NCBI GenBank assembly: GCA_014379485.1
Contig: JACMLS010000739.1
Coordinates: 1 to 6,833, forward strand
Direction: 5' to 3'
DNA length: 6,833 nt
Origin: Bacteroidia bacterium
Lineage (GTDB): Bacteria > Bacteroidota > Bacteroidia > B-17B0 > Aurantibacillaceae
The translations under genes and the position numbers were made by a program. Of this stretch, positions 1 through 4,910 are shown piece after piece. The notes below the pieces were generated by a model that saw only the letters and a list, made by a program, of their open reading frames with translations, was not told where the DNA came from and did not search any database. Within the stretch, counting starts at the first letter, position 1; each line of letters begins with the position of its first letter.

Positions 1-176
1 CGTTGAAGTGGCATTTGCCCTCCTTCAAATCCACGCTTTGAGCTGTAACCAGAACGTGATTGTGCTCCTTTGTGTCCGCGTGTTGCAGTACCACCACCAC
101 CGGAACCTTGTCCGCGGCCTCTTCTGAAATTTGTTTTTACAGCGCCTTTAGCTGGCTTTAATGTATTTAAGTTCAT
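1..176 (-). CDS. rplO: 50S ribosomal protein L15 (uL15), N-terminal part, cut by window edge
   Basis: The first 58 codons are present and the reading frame runs off the left edge of the window, so only the N-terminal tail of a protein that is normally about 145-150 residues is seen. L15 is a late-assembling large-subunit protein whose extended basic, glycine-rich N-terminus threads through 23S rRNA. That tail is what is visible here: RRGRGQGSGGGG at residues 18-29, then TRGHKGAQSRSGY at 32-44 and FEGGQMPLQ at 50-58, all hallmarks of the family. The ATG lies 11 bases after the rpmD stop, behind an A-rich leader (AAAGAAAAACG) without a Shine-Dalgarno. The position after rpmD is the canonical one, and secY would be expected next, outside the window. 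The identification is firm; nothing can be said about the C-terminal domain. Confidence 0.97.
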   Translation of the reverse strand, partial: MNLNTLKPAKGAVKTNFRRGRGQGSGGGGTATRGHKGAQSRSGYSSKRGFEGGQMPLQ

Positions 177-187
177 CGTTTTTCTTT

Positions 188-367
188 TTAAGCTTTTTCA
201 ACTTTTATCAAATGTGCAACTTTTGTTATCATTCCCTGAATTGAAGGACTAAGTTCAGTCTCAATAACGTGATGCATTTTTTTAATTCCAAGTGCCTGCA
301 TCGTTTTGCGCTGACGAGCAGTTTGGCCGCTCACACTTTTTACCTGGGTAATTTTTACTTTTGACAT
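188..367 (-). CDS. rpmD: 50S ribosomal protein L30 (uL30)
   Basis: This is a 59-residue small gene lying between rpsE and rplO. Translating the minus strand gives MSKVKITQVKSVSG at the start, then RQRKTMQALGIKKMHH at residues 18-33, and ends KVAHLIKVEKA before TAA. This is the usual bacterial L30 pattern: a first beta strand, the conserved Q..T...LGL/I-K segment with the following helix, and a closing V..HL..V strand. The length is normal for the bacterial form (about 60). L30 binds 23S rRNA on the large-subunit surface and is dispensable in some bacteria. The ATG sits 21 bases after the rpsE stop, in an A/T-rich leader lacking a Shine-Dalgarno. The identification rests on sequence and on exact synteny. 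Confidence 0.97.
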   Translation of the reverse strand: MSKVKITQVKSVSGQTARQRKTMQALGIKKMHHVIETELSPSIQGMITKVAHLIKVEKA

Positions 368-388
368 CTTTACAGTTTTACAATTTTA

Positions 389-907
389 TTATCCGTTGAA
401 TACTTTGTCTAATGAAATTCCGCGCTGACGTGCAACTGTGAGCGGGTCACGTAATTTTACAAGGGCATCAAGTGTTGCTTTAACCACGTTGTGCGGGTTA
501 GAAGAACCTTTTGATTTTGCAAGTACATCTGTAATACCAACGCTTTCTAAAACTGCACGCATTGCACCACCTGCAATTACTCCGGTTCCATGTGCTGCTG
601 GTTTAAGAAATACTCTTGATCCGCCAAATTTTCCGTTTTGTTCGTGTGGAATTGTTCCTTTCAGAACAGCCACTTTTACAAGATTCTTTTTAGCATCATC
701 AATTCCTTTGGTAATCGCGTCGGTAACCTCGTTTGCTTTTCCCAAACCAAACCCAACAACTCCTTTTTCGTTTCCAACCACAACAATTGCGGCAAAACTA
801 AAATGACGTCCACCTTTTGTAACTTTTGTTACGCGATTAACAGCAACAAGCTTATCTTTTAGCTCGATATCGCTGCTCTTTACTCTTTTAATTACTTCTT
901 TTGACAT
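389..907 (-). CDS. rpsE: 30S ribosomal protein S5 (uS5)
   Basis: The protein is 172 residues and complete. S5 sits on the solvent side of the 30S body near the mRNA entry channel, contacts S4 and S8, and affects translational accuracy. The N-terminal S5 RNA-binding domain covers roughly residues 15-80 and contains the family signature at 32-61 (GGRHFSFAAIVVVGN, then EKGVVGFGLGKANEV). The C-terminal domain follows, with KPAAHGTGVIAGGAMRAVLE at 102-121 and GSSNPHNVVKAT at 134-145. The loop at about 26-36 (VTKVTKGGRHF) corresponds to the region where spectinomycin-resistance changes occur in other bacteria; it looks wild type in form. The ATG is 20 bases after the rplR stop with an A/T-rich leader. 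The start gives a normal N-terminus, and no closer in-frame Met fits better. Confidence 0.99.
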   Translation of the reverse strand: MSKEVIKRVKSSDIELKDKLVAVNRVTKVTKGGRHFSFAAIVVVGNEKGVVGFGLGKANEVTDAITKGIDDAKKNLVKVAVLKGTIPHEQNGKFGGSRVFLKPAAHGTGVIAGGAMRAVLESVGITDVLAKSKGSSNPHNVVKATLDALVKLRDPLTVARQRGISLDKVFNG

Positions 908-927
908 TTCTTATTTTTAAATATTTC

Positions 928-1281
928 TTAAAACTCCAAACCTGCTTCGCGTGCACCGTCAGCAACCGATTTTACACGGCCATGATACAGGTAACCTCCG
1001 CGGTCAAATACTACAGCTTTTATTCCTTTAGAAACTGCTTTTTCAGCAATTACTTTACCAACAGATTTAGCAACTTCTGTTTTGTTTCCTTTTTTGTCAA
1101 AACCCTTGTCGCGAGATGATGCTGCAAGAATTGTTTTTCCGGAAAGATCGTCTACCAATTGAACATAGATATCTGTATTACTACGGAAAACGCTTAAACG
1201 TGGGCGAGCCTCAGATCCTTTAATGATCTTACGGATCCTCAGTTTTATTCTTTTTCTTCTTTCGTATTTAGTAAGTGCCAT
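928..1281 (-). CDS. rplR: 50S ribosomal protein L18 (uL18)
   Basis: The protein is complete at 117 residues, the usual bacterial L18 size. With L5 it binds 5S rRNA and helps dock it into the central protuberance of the 50S subunit. The N-terminus is strongly basic (KYERRKRIKLRIRKIIKG, residues 5-22), as expected for the 5S-contacting tail. The globular domain follows with RPRLSVFRSNTDIYVQLVDD at 27-46, and the family ends with VVFDRGGYLYHGRVKSVADG at 90-109 and AREAGLEF. The start codon lies 29 bases after the rplF stop. That gap contains tandem in-frame stops and a short A/T-rich inverted repeat, but no Shine-Dalgarno. Gene order places it in the spc block. Confidence 0.99.
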   Translation of the reverse strand: MALTKYERRKRIKLRIRKIIKGSEARPRLSVFRSNTDIYVQLVDDLSGKTILAASSRDKGFDKKGNKTEVAKSVGKVIAEKAVSKGIKAVVFDRGGYLYHGRVKSVADGAREAGLEF

Positions 1282-1310
1282 TTTTGTATGAATTAAAAAT
1301 TCAATTATTA

Positions 1311-1865
1311 TTATTTTTTACTTGCTGATTTACCAGCTTTTCTTCTCAATATTTCACCAGAGAATTTAATACCTTTTCCTTTGTAAGGCTCTGGTTTACG
1401 CAGAGAGCGGATCTTTGCAGCAACCATTCCTAACAATTGTTTATCTGCACATTCCATTATTATTTTTGGATTGGACCCTTTTTCAGCAGTTGTAGTTGCT
1501 TTAATTTCAACAGGCAATTCAAGAATTATGTTGTGAGAATATCCTAAAGACAATTCCAGTAACTGACCTTTCATGTTTGCGCGGTAACCTACACCAACAA
1601 GTTCCTGTTCTGTTTTATAACCTTCAGAAACTCCTTTTACCATGTTGGCAATAAGGGCACGGTAAAGACCATGTAACGCTCTGTGACGTTTCTGATCTGT
1701 AGGGCGAACAACAAGCAGTTCTGCGCCGTCTATCTGAACAGTAATTTCAGGATTCATATCCTGAATCAAAGTTCCTTTTTTTCCTTTAACAGTAACCTTG
1801 CCTGGCTTTGCGTTTATTTCAACACCTGCAGGAATTGTAACGGGTAATTTTCCTATTCTTGACAT
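1311..1865 (-). CDS. rplF: 50S ribosomal protein L6 (uL6)
   Basis: The protein is complete at 184 residues, close to the typical 176-184. L6 has two similar alpha/beta domains (about 1-82 and 83-175) and lies near the factor-binding and sarcin-ricin region of 23S rRNA. The N-terminus MSRIGKLPVTIPAGVE and the C-terminal signature PEPYKGKGIKFSGE (158-171) are diagnostic; GVGYRANMKG at 91-100 marks the second domain. A lysine-rich tail (GKSASKK) closes it. What sets this gene apart is its translation start: an AAAGGAGG Shine-Dalgarno lies 9 bases before the ATG, whereas no neighbour has more than a weak GAGGT. That supports this start codon and suggests different control of initiation. Confidence 0.99.
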   Translation of the reverse strand: MSRIGKLPVTIPAGVEINAKPGKVTVKGKKGTLIQDMNPEITVQIDGAELLVVRPTDQKRHRALHGLYRALIANMVKGVSEGYKTEQELVGVGYRANMKGQLLELSLGYSHNIILELPVEIKATTTAEKGSNPKIIMECADKQLLGMVAAKIRSLRKPEPYKGKGIKFSGEILRRKAGKSASKK

Positions 1866-1884
1866 GATTTGCTTCCTCCTTTAA
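1866..1884 (-). promoter_or_regulatory. Strong Shine-Dalgarno ribosome binding site of rplF
   Basis: The 19 bases between the rpsH stop and the rplF ATG read TTAAAGGAGGAAGCAAATC on the minus strand. AAGGAGG (minus strand of 1875-1881) matches seven consecutive bases of the bacterial Shine-Dalgarno consensus TAAGGAGGT, and 9 bases separate it from the ATG, a workable spacing. It fixes the start of rplF. It is the only strong example among the 16 gene starts in this window; the others have A- or A/T-rich leaders. In Bacteroidota most genes are known to lack such sites, so its presence is unusual. That it works as a ribosome binding site is inferred from sequence. Confidence 0.85.
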
Positions 1885-2283
1885 TTAATAAACAAAACAT
1901 AAAACTTCTCCACCTACATTTAAATTGCGCGCTTCTTTATCTGTCATAACTCCTTTTGAAGTAGAGATAATGGCAACACCCAATCCGTTAATAACGCGAG
2001 GCATTTTTGCTGCTCCGGCATACTTACGTAAACCAGGACTTGAAAAGCGCTCTAATTTGCGGATTGCAGATTGTTTTGTTACCGGATGGTATTTAAGGGC
2101 GATCTTAATTTTCCCTTGTTGTTTTTCAACTTCTTCAAACTTGTAGTTAAGGATATATCCTTTTTCAAAAAGAATTTTTGTAATTTCTTTTTTAAGATTT
2201 GAAGATGGAATCTCAACGATTCTGTGGTTTGCTTTGATAGCGTTTCTTACCCTTGTAAGGTAATCTGATACTGTGTCTGTCAT
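1885..2283 (-). CDS. rpsH: 30S ribosomal protein S8 (uS8)
   Basis: The protein is complete at 132 residues, the usual length. S8 is a primary 16S rRNA binder, organising the central domain at helix 21. In E. coli it also represses the spc operon by binding a helix-21 mimic in the mRNA near the L5 start. The N-terminal domain begins MTDTVSDYLTRVRNAIKANH. The C-terminal RNA-binding domain carries the family signature at 100-118 (GLGVAIISTSKGVMTDKEA), including the STSKG loop that contacts RNA, and the protein ends GGEVLCFVY. The ATG is preceded by an 11-base A-rich linker and then a strong stem-loop. The 72-base gap from rpsN is the longest in the window. Confidence 0.99.
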   Translation of the reverse strand: MTDTVSDYLTRVRNAIKANHRIVEIPSSNLKKEITKILFEKGYILNYKFEEVEKQQGKIKIALKYHPVTKQSAIRKLERFSSPGLRKYAGAAKMPRVINGLGVAIISTSKGVMTDKEARNLNVGGEVLCFVY

Positions 2284-2294
2284 TTTTTATTTTT

Positions 2295-2325
2295 TATATC
2301 TTATCCCGCAAGCAGGATAATTATA
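2295..2325 (-). promoter_or_regulatory. Stem-loop in the rpsN-rpsH gap, just upstream of the rpsH start
   Basis: On the transcribed (minus) strand the core (2301-2320) reads TTATCCTGCTTGCGGGATAA. It folds into seven Watson-Crick pairs plus one G-U pair, capped by a CUUG tetraloop closed by G-C, a known stable loop. Below it, a 1x2 internal loop leads to four more pairs (TATA with TATA, 2322-2325 and 2295-2298). Eleven A-rich bases (AAAAATAAAAA) then lead into the rpsH ATG. No U-run follows on the transcript, so it does not look like an intrinsic terminator. Possible roles are an mRNA regulatory or protein-binding site, an RNA processing or stability element, or a copy of a dispersed genomic hairpin; the sequence does not decide. 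Confidence 0.6.
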
Positions 2326-2355
2326 CATTAATACTTCGTCTCTAAAGAACAATTC

Positions 2356-2625
2356 TTACCAGCTTGATTTGGTAAGCCCGGGGATTTTCCCAAACAATAC
2401 CATTTCACGGAAGGTAACACGGCTGATTCCGAACTGGCGCATGTAACCACGCGGACGTCCGGTTAATTTACAACGGTTACGGCCACGAACGGGTGATGAG
2501 TTGCGGGGCAATGTCTGAAGCAAATTGTAGTCTCCTGCTTTTTTAATTGCTGCGCGCTTTTCTGCATACTTATCTGCCAGTCTTTTTCTTTTGACCTCAC
2601 GGGCCTTCATTGATTCTTTTGCCAT
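2356..2625 (-). CDS. rpsN: 30S ribosomal protein S14 (uS14), zinc-independent form
   Basis: The protein is complete at 89 residues. S14 is a late-assembling protein of the 30S head next to S3, S10 and S19. The C-terminal signature is clear: RNSSPVRGRNRCKLTGRPRG at 41-60, YMRQFGISRVTFRE at 61-74 and GLTKSSW at the end. Only one cysteine (residue 52) is present, so the four-cysteine zinc ribbon of the C+ form is absent; this is the C- form, in the shorter 89-residue version rather than the roughly 101 residues of E. coli. The N-terminus is lysine/arginine-rich. It begins 6 bases after the rplE stop, an arrangement that favours translation by ribosomes finishing L5. Confidence 0.99.
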   Translation of the reverse strand: MAKESMKAREVKRKRLADKYAEKRAAIKKAGDYNLLQTLPRNSSPVRGRNRCKLTGRPRGYMRQFGISRVTFREMVLFGKIPGLTKSSW

Positions 2626-2631
2626 TGAATT

Positions 2632-3195
2632 TTACTTTTTTTCTTGTTTTTTGAATGGAATACCGAATTCTTTCAATAACTGAAATGCTTCTTTATCAGA
2701 ATTTGCAGTTGTAACGAATGTAATATCCATTCCATTCATATTTGTTACTTTATCAATATCTATCTCCGGAAAAATGATCTGCTCAGTAATTCCTAAAGTA
2801 TAATTTCCTCTTCCGTCAAAACCTTTTTCGTTTACGCCTTTAAAATCGCGTATACGTGGTAAAGCTGCTGCAATAAGCCTGTCTAAGAACTCATACATTT
2901 TATCGCCACGCAATGTAACACGTACACCAATGGCAACTCCTTTACGGAGCTTAAAGTTAGAAATATCTTTTGAAGAATGAGTGGCAACAGATTTCTGGCC
3001 TGTTATCATGGTCATTTCTCTTGCTGCGCTTTCAATTAGTTTTTTATCAGAAACTGCTTCGCCAACACCCTGGTTAAGGCAGATCTTTTCGAGACGCGGC
3101 ACTTGCATTACAGATTTGTATTTGAAATGCTCTTTTAATGCAGGAACGATCTCGTTTCTGTATTTGTCTTTTAATCTTGGACTATAATTTTCCAT
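2632..3195 (-). CDS. rplE: 50S ribosomal protein L5 (uL5)
   Basis: The protein is complete at 187 residues (E. coli 179). L5 binds 5S rRNA in the central protuberance and contacts the P-site tRNA region and S13 across the subunit interface. Recognisable parts are SPRLKDKYRNEIVPAL at 5-20, the family signature VPRLEKICLNQGVGEA at 32-47, KLRKGVAIGVRVTLRGDKMY at 82-101, and GRGNYTLGITEQIIFPEID at 128-146. The C-terminus has a short lysine-rich end (FKKQEKK). Its ATG overlaps the rplX stop by one base (TAATG), a typical translational-coupling arrangement. In E. coli the S8 repressor site lies at this junction; here there is no gap, so any such site would have to lie within coding sequence. Confidence 0.99.
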   Translation of the reverse strand: MENYSPRLKDKYRNEIVPALKEHFKYKSVMQVPRLEKICLNQGVGEAVSDKKLIESAAREMTMITGQKSVATHSSKDISNFKLRKGVAIGVRVTLRGDKMYEFLDRLIAAALPRIRDFKGVNEKGFDGRGNYTLGITEQIIFPEIDIDKVTNMNGMDITFVTTANSDKEAFQLLKEFGIPFKKQEKK

Positions 3196-3512
3196 TACTT
3201 GATTACCTCTTTAGTTTTTCTTGAAATTCTTACAATTTTTCCGGTTTTCTCCTCGATCATACGACCAATTCTAACTGTTTTTCCGCCTTCAATAAGCATC
3301 AGGTTAGAAACATGAATTGAACCTTCCTTTTTTTCTATTCCTCCGTTAGGATTTTTAGAATTTGGTTTAGCGTGTTTAGAGATCATATTCACTCCTTCAA
3401 CAATTGCACGCATTTTCTTTTTATCGATCGAAAGGATGTTTCCTTCCTGGCCTTTTGATTCTCCGGATACAACCCGAACTGAATCATTTTTCTTTAATTT
3501 AATTTTAAACAT
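3195..3512 (-). CDS. rplX: 50S ribosomal protein L24 (uL24)
   Basis: The protein is complete at 105 residues, normal for bacterial L24. L24 is one of the two proteins that initiate 50S assembly, binding the 5' end of 23S rRNA, and it later sits near the tunnel exit. An N-terminal KOW motif covers about residues 9-36 (NDSVRVVSGESKGQEGNIL). It is followed by the conserved VEGVNMISKHAKPN at 38-51, NPNGGIEKKEGSIHVSNLML at 54-73, and a final beta-rich section ending RKTKEVIK. The start lies 12 bases after the rplN stop, and the stop overlaps the rplE start codon. The last codons include GAGGT, a weak five-base Shine-Dalgarno-like match placed upstream of rplE. Confidence 0.99.
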   Translation of the reverse strand: MFKIKLKKNDSVRVVSGESKGQEGNILSIDKKKMRAIVEGVNMISKHAKPNSKNPNGGIEKKEGSIHVSNLMLIEGGKTVRIGRMIEEKTGKIVRISRKTKEVIK

Positions 3513-3524
3513 GGTGTTTTATTA

Positions 3525-3893
3525 TTACAGCACTTCTGGTGCCAATGAAATAATTTTCATAAATTGTTTATCACGTAATTCTCTTGCAACTGGCCCGAAA
3601 ATACGGGTTCCGCGAATCTCATCCTGTGGGTTTAAAAGTACACAAGCATTGTCATCGAAACGAATATAAGAACCATCCTGACGGCCGATCTCTTTTTTTA
3701 CACGCACAACAACTGCTTTGCTCACTGTTCCTTTTTTCACGTTTCCAGAAGGAAGTGCGTGTTTTACAGTAACAACAATTTTATCACCAATAGAAGCATA
3801 GCGTCTTTTGGTACCGCCAAGAATTCTGATCACCAACACTTCTTTGGCACCGCTATTATCAGCAACTATTAACCTGGATTCGTTCTGTATCAT
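3525..3893 (-). CDS. rplN: 50S ribosomal protein L14 (uL14)
   Basis: The protein is complete at 122 residues, exactly the usual bacterial length. L14 lies at the subunit interface, contacts L19 and 16S rRNA helix 14 (bridge B8), and is the site where the silencing factor RsfS binds in other bacteria. The start MIQNESRLIVADNSGAKEV, GTKRRYASIGDKIVVTVK (27-44), the L14 signature at 60-87 (AVVVRVKKEIGRQDGSYIRF, then DDNACVLL) and RGTRIFGPVARELRDKQFMK (94-113) are all typical. In E. coli it is the first gene of the spc operon. Here only 32 A/T-rich bases separate it from rpsQ, with no recognisable promoter, so it is probably read as part of one long transcript. Confidence 0.99.
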   Translation of the reverse strand: MIQNESRLIVADNSGAKEVLVIRILGGTKRRYASIGDKIVVTVKHALPSGNVKKGTVSKAVVVRVKKEIGRQDGSYIRFDDNACVLLNPQDEIRGTRIFGPVARELRDKQFMKIISLAPEVL

Positions 3894-3925
3894 TTTAAAA
3901 TTTCTTTAAAAATCTTTTTATAAAA

Positions 3926-4186
3926 TTATTTCGCTTTCTCAACCACTTCAACCAGTCTCCAGCGTTTTGATTTGCTGATAGGACGGGTTTCCATAATTTT
4001 TACAGTATCACCAATACCGCATTCGTTTTTTTCATCGTGTGCAACAAAACTGGTGGTCTTGTTTACGAATTTTCCGTATTTGGGATGTTTTACCTTACGT
4101 TCAACTGCAACTACAATTGACTTTTCCATTTTGTTGGAGGTAACAGTACCAATACGCTCTTTTCTTAATTTCCTTTCCATTTCCAT
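3926..4186 (-). CDS. rpsQ: 30S ribosomal protein S17 (uS17)
   Basis: The protein is complete at 86 residues. S17 is an early 16S rRNA binder in the 5' domain with an OB-fold barrel. Key segments are RIGTVTSNKMEKSIVVAVER (11-30), HPKYGKFVNKTTSFVAHDE (34-52) and the family signature GDTVKIMETRPIS (59-71), followed by KSKRWRLVEVVEKAK. There are two candidate starts: the ATG at 4186 (MEMERKLRK) and one two codons later at 4180 (MERKLRK). The first gives 86 residues and the second 84, while relatives are about 85, so both are plausible; the upstream one, 9 bases after the rpmC stop, is used here. Neither has a Shine-Dalgarno to decide it. Confidence 0.98.
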   Translation of the reverse strand: MEMERKLRKERIGTVTSNKMEKSIVVAVERKVKHPKYGKFVNKTTSFVAHDEKNECGIGDTVKIMETRPISKSKRWRLVEVVEKAK

Positions 4187-4195
4187 TATGATAAA

Positions 4196-4393
4196 TTATT
4201 TTGCTTCTTGTTTTCTTTTGGTCAATTCAGTATTCAACCTGGCAACTGTCTTTCTAACAGAACGGATTATCAATGGATTTTCTACAGGAGAAACCGCATG
4301 ATTAATCTTTAGTTTTGCAAGGTTACCGTTTTCTTCTTTTATTTTATCAACGATCTCTTGAGTTGATAATAATAATATTTCTTCTTGTTTCAT
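4196..4393 (-). CDS. rpmC: 50S ribosomal protein L29 (uL29)
   Basis: The protein is complete at 65 residues, typical for this small two-helix coiled-coil-like protein. L29 lies beside L23 at the polypeptide exit and is part of the platform used by trigger factor and the signal recognition particle. The first helix is MKQEEILLLSTQEIVDKIKE. The family signature NPLIIRSVRKTVARLNTELT occupies residues 39-58, and the end is KRKQEAK. The start is preceded by an A-rich leader (AAAAATAAAAACACAA before ATG) in a 53-base gap that also contains a small inverted repeat. The stop is 9 bases before the rpsQ ATG. Its position after rplP is canonical. Confidence 0.98.
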   Translation of the reverse strand: MKQEEILLLSTQEIVDKIKEENGNLAKLKINHAVSPVENPLIIRSVRKTVARLNTELTKRKQEAK

Positions 4394-4421
4394 TTGTGTT
4401 TTTATTTTTTTATCACGAGGC

Positions 4422-4436
4422 GAAGTATTTCACTTC
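4422..4436 (-). repeat. Small inverted repeat in the rplP-rpmC gap
   Basis: On the transcript the segment reads GAAGTGAAATACTTC: a perfect five-base stem (GAAGT with ACTTC) around a five-base loop. It lies in the 53-base gap between rplP and rpmC. No U-run follows on the transcript; the downstream sequence is A-rich and leads to the rpmC ATG, so this is not an intrinsic terminator. A five-base stem can arise by chance, and no function is claimed. Confidence 0.3.
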
Positions 4437-4446
4437 TGCTTCATGA

Positions 4447-4881
4447 TTATTTTTCAGCTTTCGCTTCAGTATAATCTCTTCTAACAATAAATTTGGTTGT
4501 AACCGGTAATTTCTGAGCTGCAAGACGCAAAGCTTCTTTTGCTACTGCAATACTTACGCCTTCTGCTTCAAAAAGAATTCTTCCTGGTTTAACCGGAGCA
4601 ACCCATAATTCAGGCGCACCTTTTCCTTTACCCATACGAACCTCTGCAGGTTTTTTAGTGATTGGTTTGTCAGGAAAAATTCTGATCCAAACTTGTCCCT
4701 CACGTTTCATAAAACGGGTAATTGCAACACGGGCAGCTTCAATCTGGCGTGCTGTAACCCAGCAACCTTCCATTGATTTAATTCCGAATGAACCGAAGGC
4801 CAATTGGTCGCCACGTTTGGCGTTGCCCTTCATTTTCATTTTTTGCTGCTTTCTGAACTTTGTTCTCTTAGGTTGTAACAT
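4447..4881 (-). CDS. rplP: 50S ribosomal protein L16 (uL16)
   Basis: The protein is complete at 144 residues (E. coli 136). L16 binds the A-site side of the 50S subunit near the peptidyl transferase centre and helps position tRNA; it joins late in assembly. The N-terminus MLQPKRTKFRKQQKMKMKG is classical. KSMEGCWVTARQIEAARVAI (35-54), WIRIFPDKPITKKPAEVRMG (65-84) and the KGKGAPELWVAPVKPGRILFE stretch identify the family. Arg82 in VRMGKGKG aligns with E. coli Arg81, which is hydroxylated by the YcfD (RoxA) oxygenase there; whether this organism does so is unknown. The start lies 29 bases after the rpsC stop without a Shine-Dalgarno. The C-terminus carries a short charged extension, EAKAEK. Confidence 0.99.
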   Translation of the reverse strand: MLQPKRTKFRKQQKMKMKGNAKRGDQLAFGSFGIKSMEGCWVTARQIEAARVAITRFMKREGQVWIRIFPDKPITKKPAEVRMGKGKGAPELWVAPVKPGRILFEAEGVSIAVAKEALRLAAQKLPVTTKFIVRRDYTEAKAEK

Positions 4882-4910
4882 CTTTAAAAAACTTTAATCT
4901 TATCCGTTAA

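Noticed and set aside
70..252. Plus-strand frame of 60 codons spanning the rplO-rpmD junction
   Set aside because: It is antisense to the clear L15 start and the clear L30 gene on the minus strand, and resembles no known protein.
438..806. Plus-strand open frame of 122 codons opposite rpsE, and the other plus-strand frames across the window
   Set aside because: They lie antisense to strongly conserved ribosomal protein genes, show no family features, and are rich in residues expected from reading such genes backwards.
1289..1303. A/T-only-core inverted repeat TGAATT-AAA-AATTCA in the rplF-rplR gap as a terminator or regulatory hairpin
   Set aside because: The stem has a single G-C pair and a three-base loop, no U-run follows on the transcript, and such palindromes are expected in A/T-rich gaps.
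2320..2352. TTGTTC and TATAAT-like words before rpsH resembling a sigma-70 promoter
   Set aside because: The spacer is 21 bases, too long for the E. coli type, and the downstream word matches the Bacteroidota -7 element poorly; it also overlaps the hairpin.
2356..2625. Zinc-binding form of S14
   Set aside because: There is only one cysteine in the protein, so the CxxC pairs of the zinc ribbon are missing; this is the ordinary zinc-free form.
3894..3925. Possible spc promoter between rpsQ and rplN, as in E. coli
   Set aside because: The 32 bases are nearly pure A/T with no TAnnTTTG-like element and no properly spaced upstream TTTG; A/T-richness alone is not evidence.
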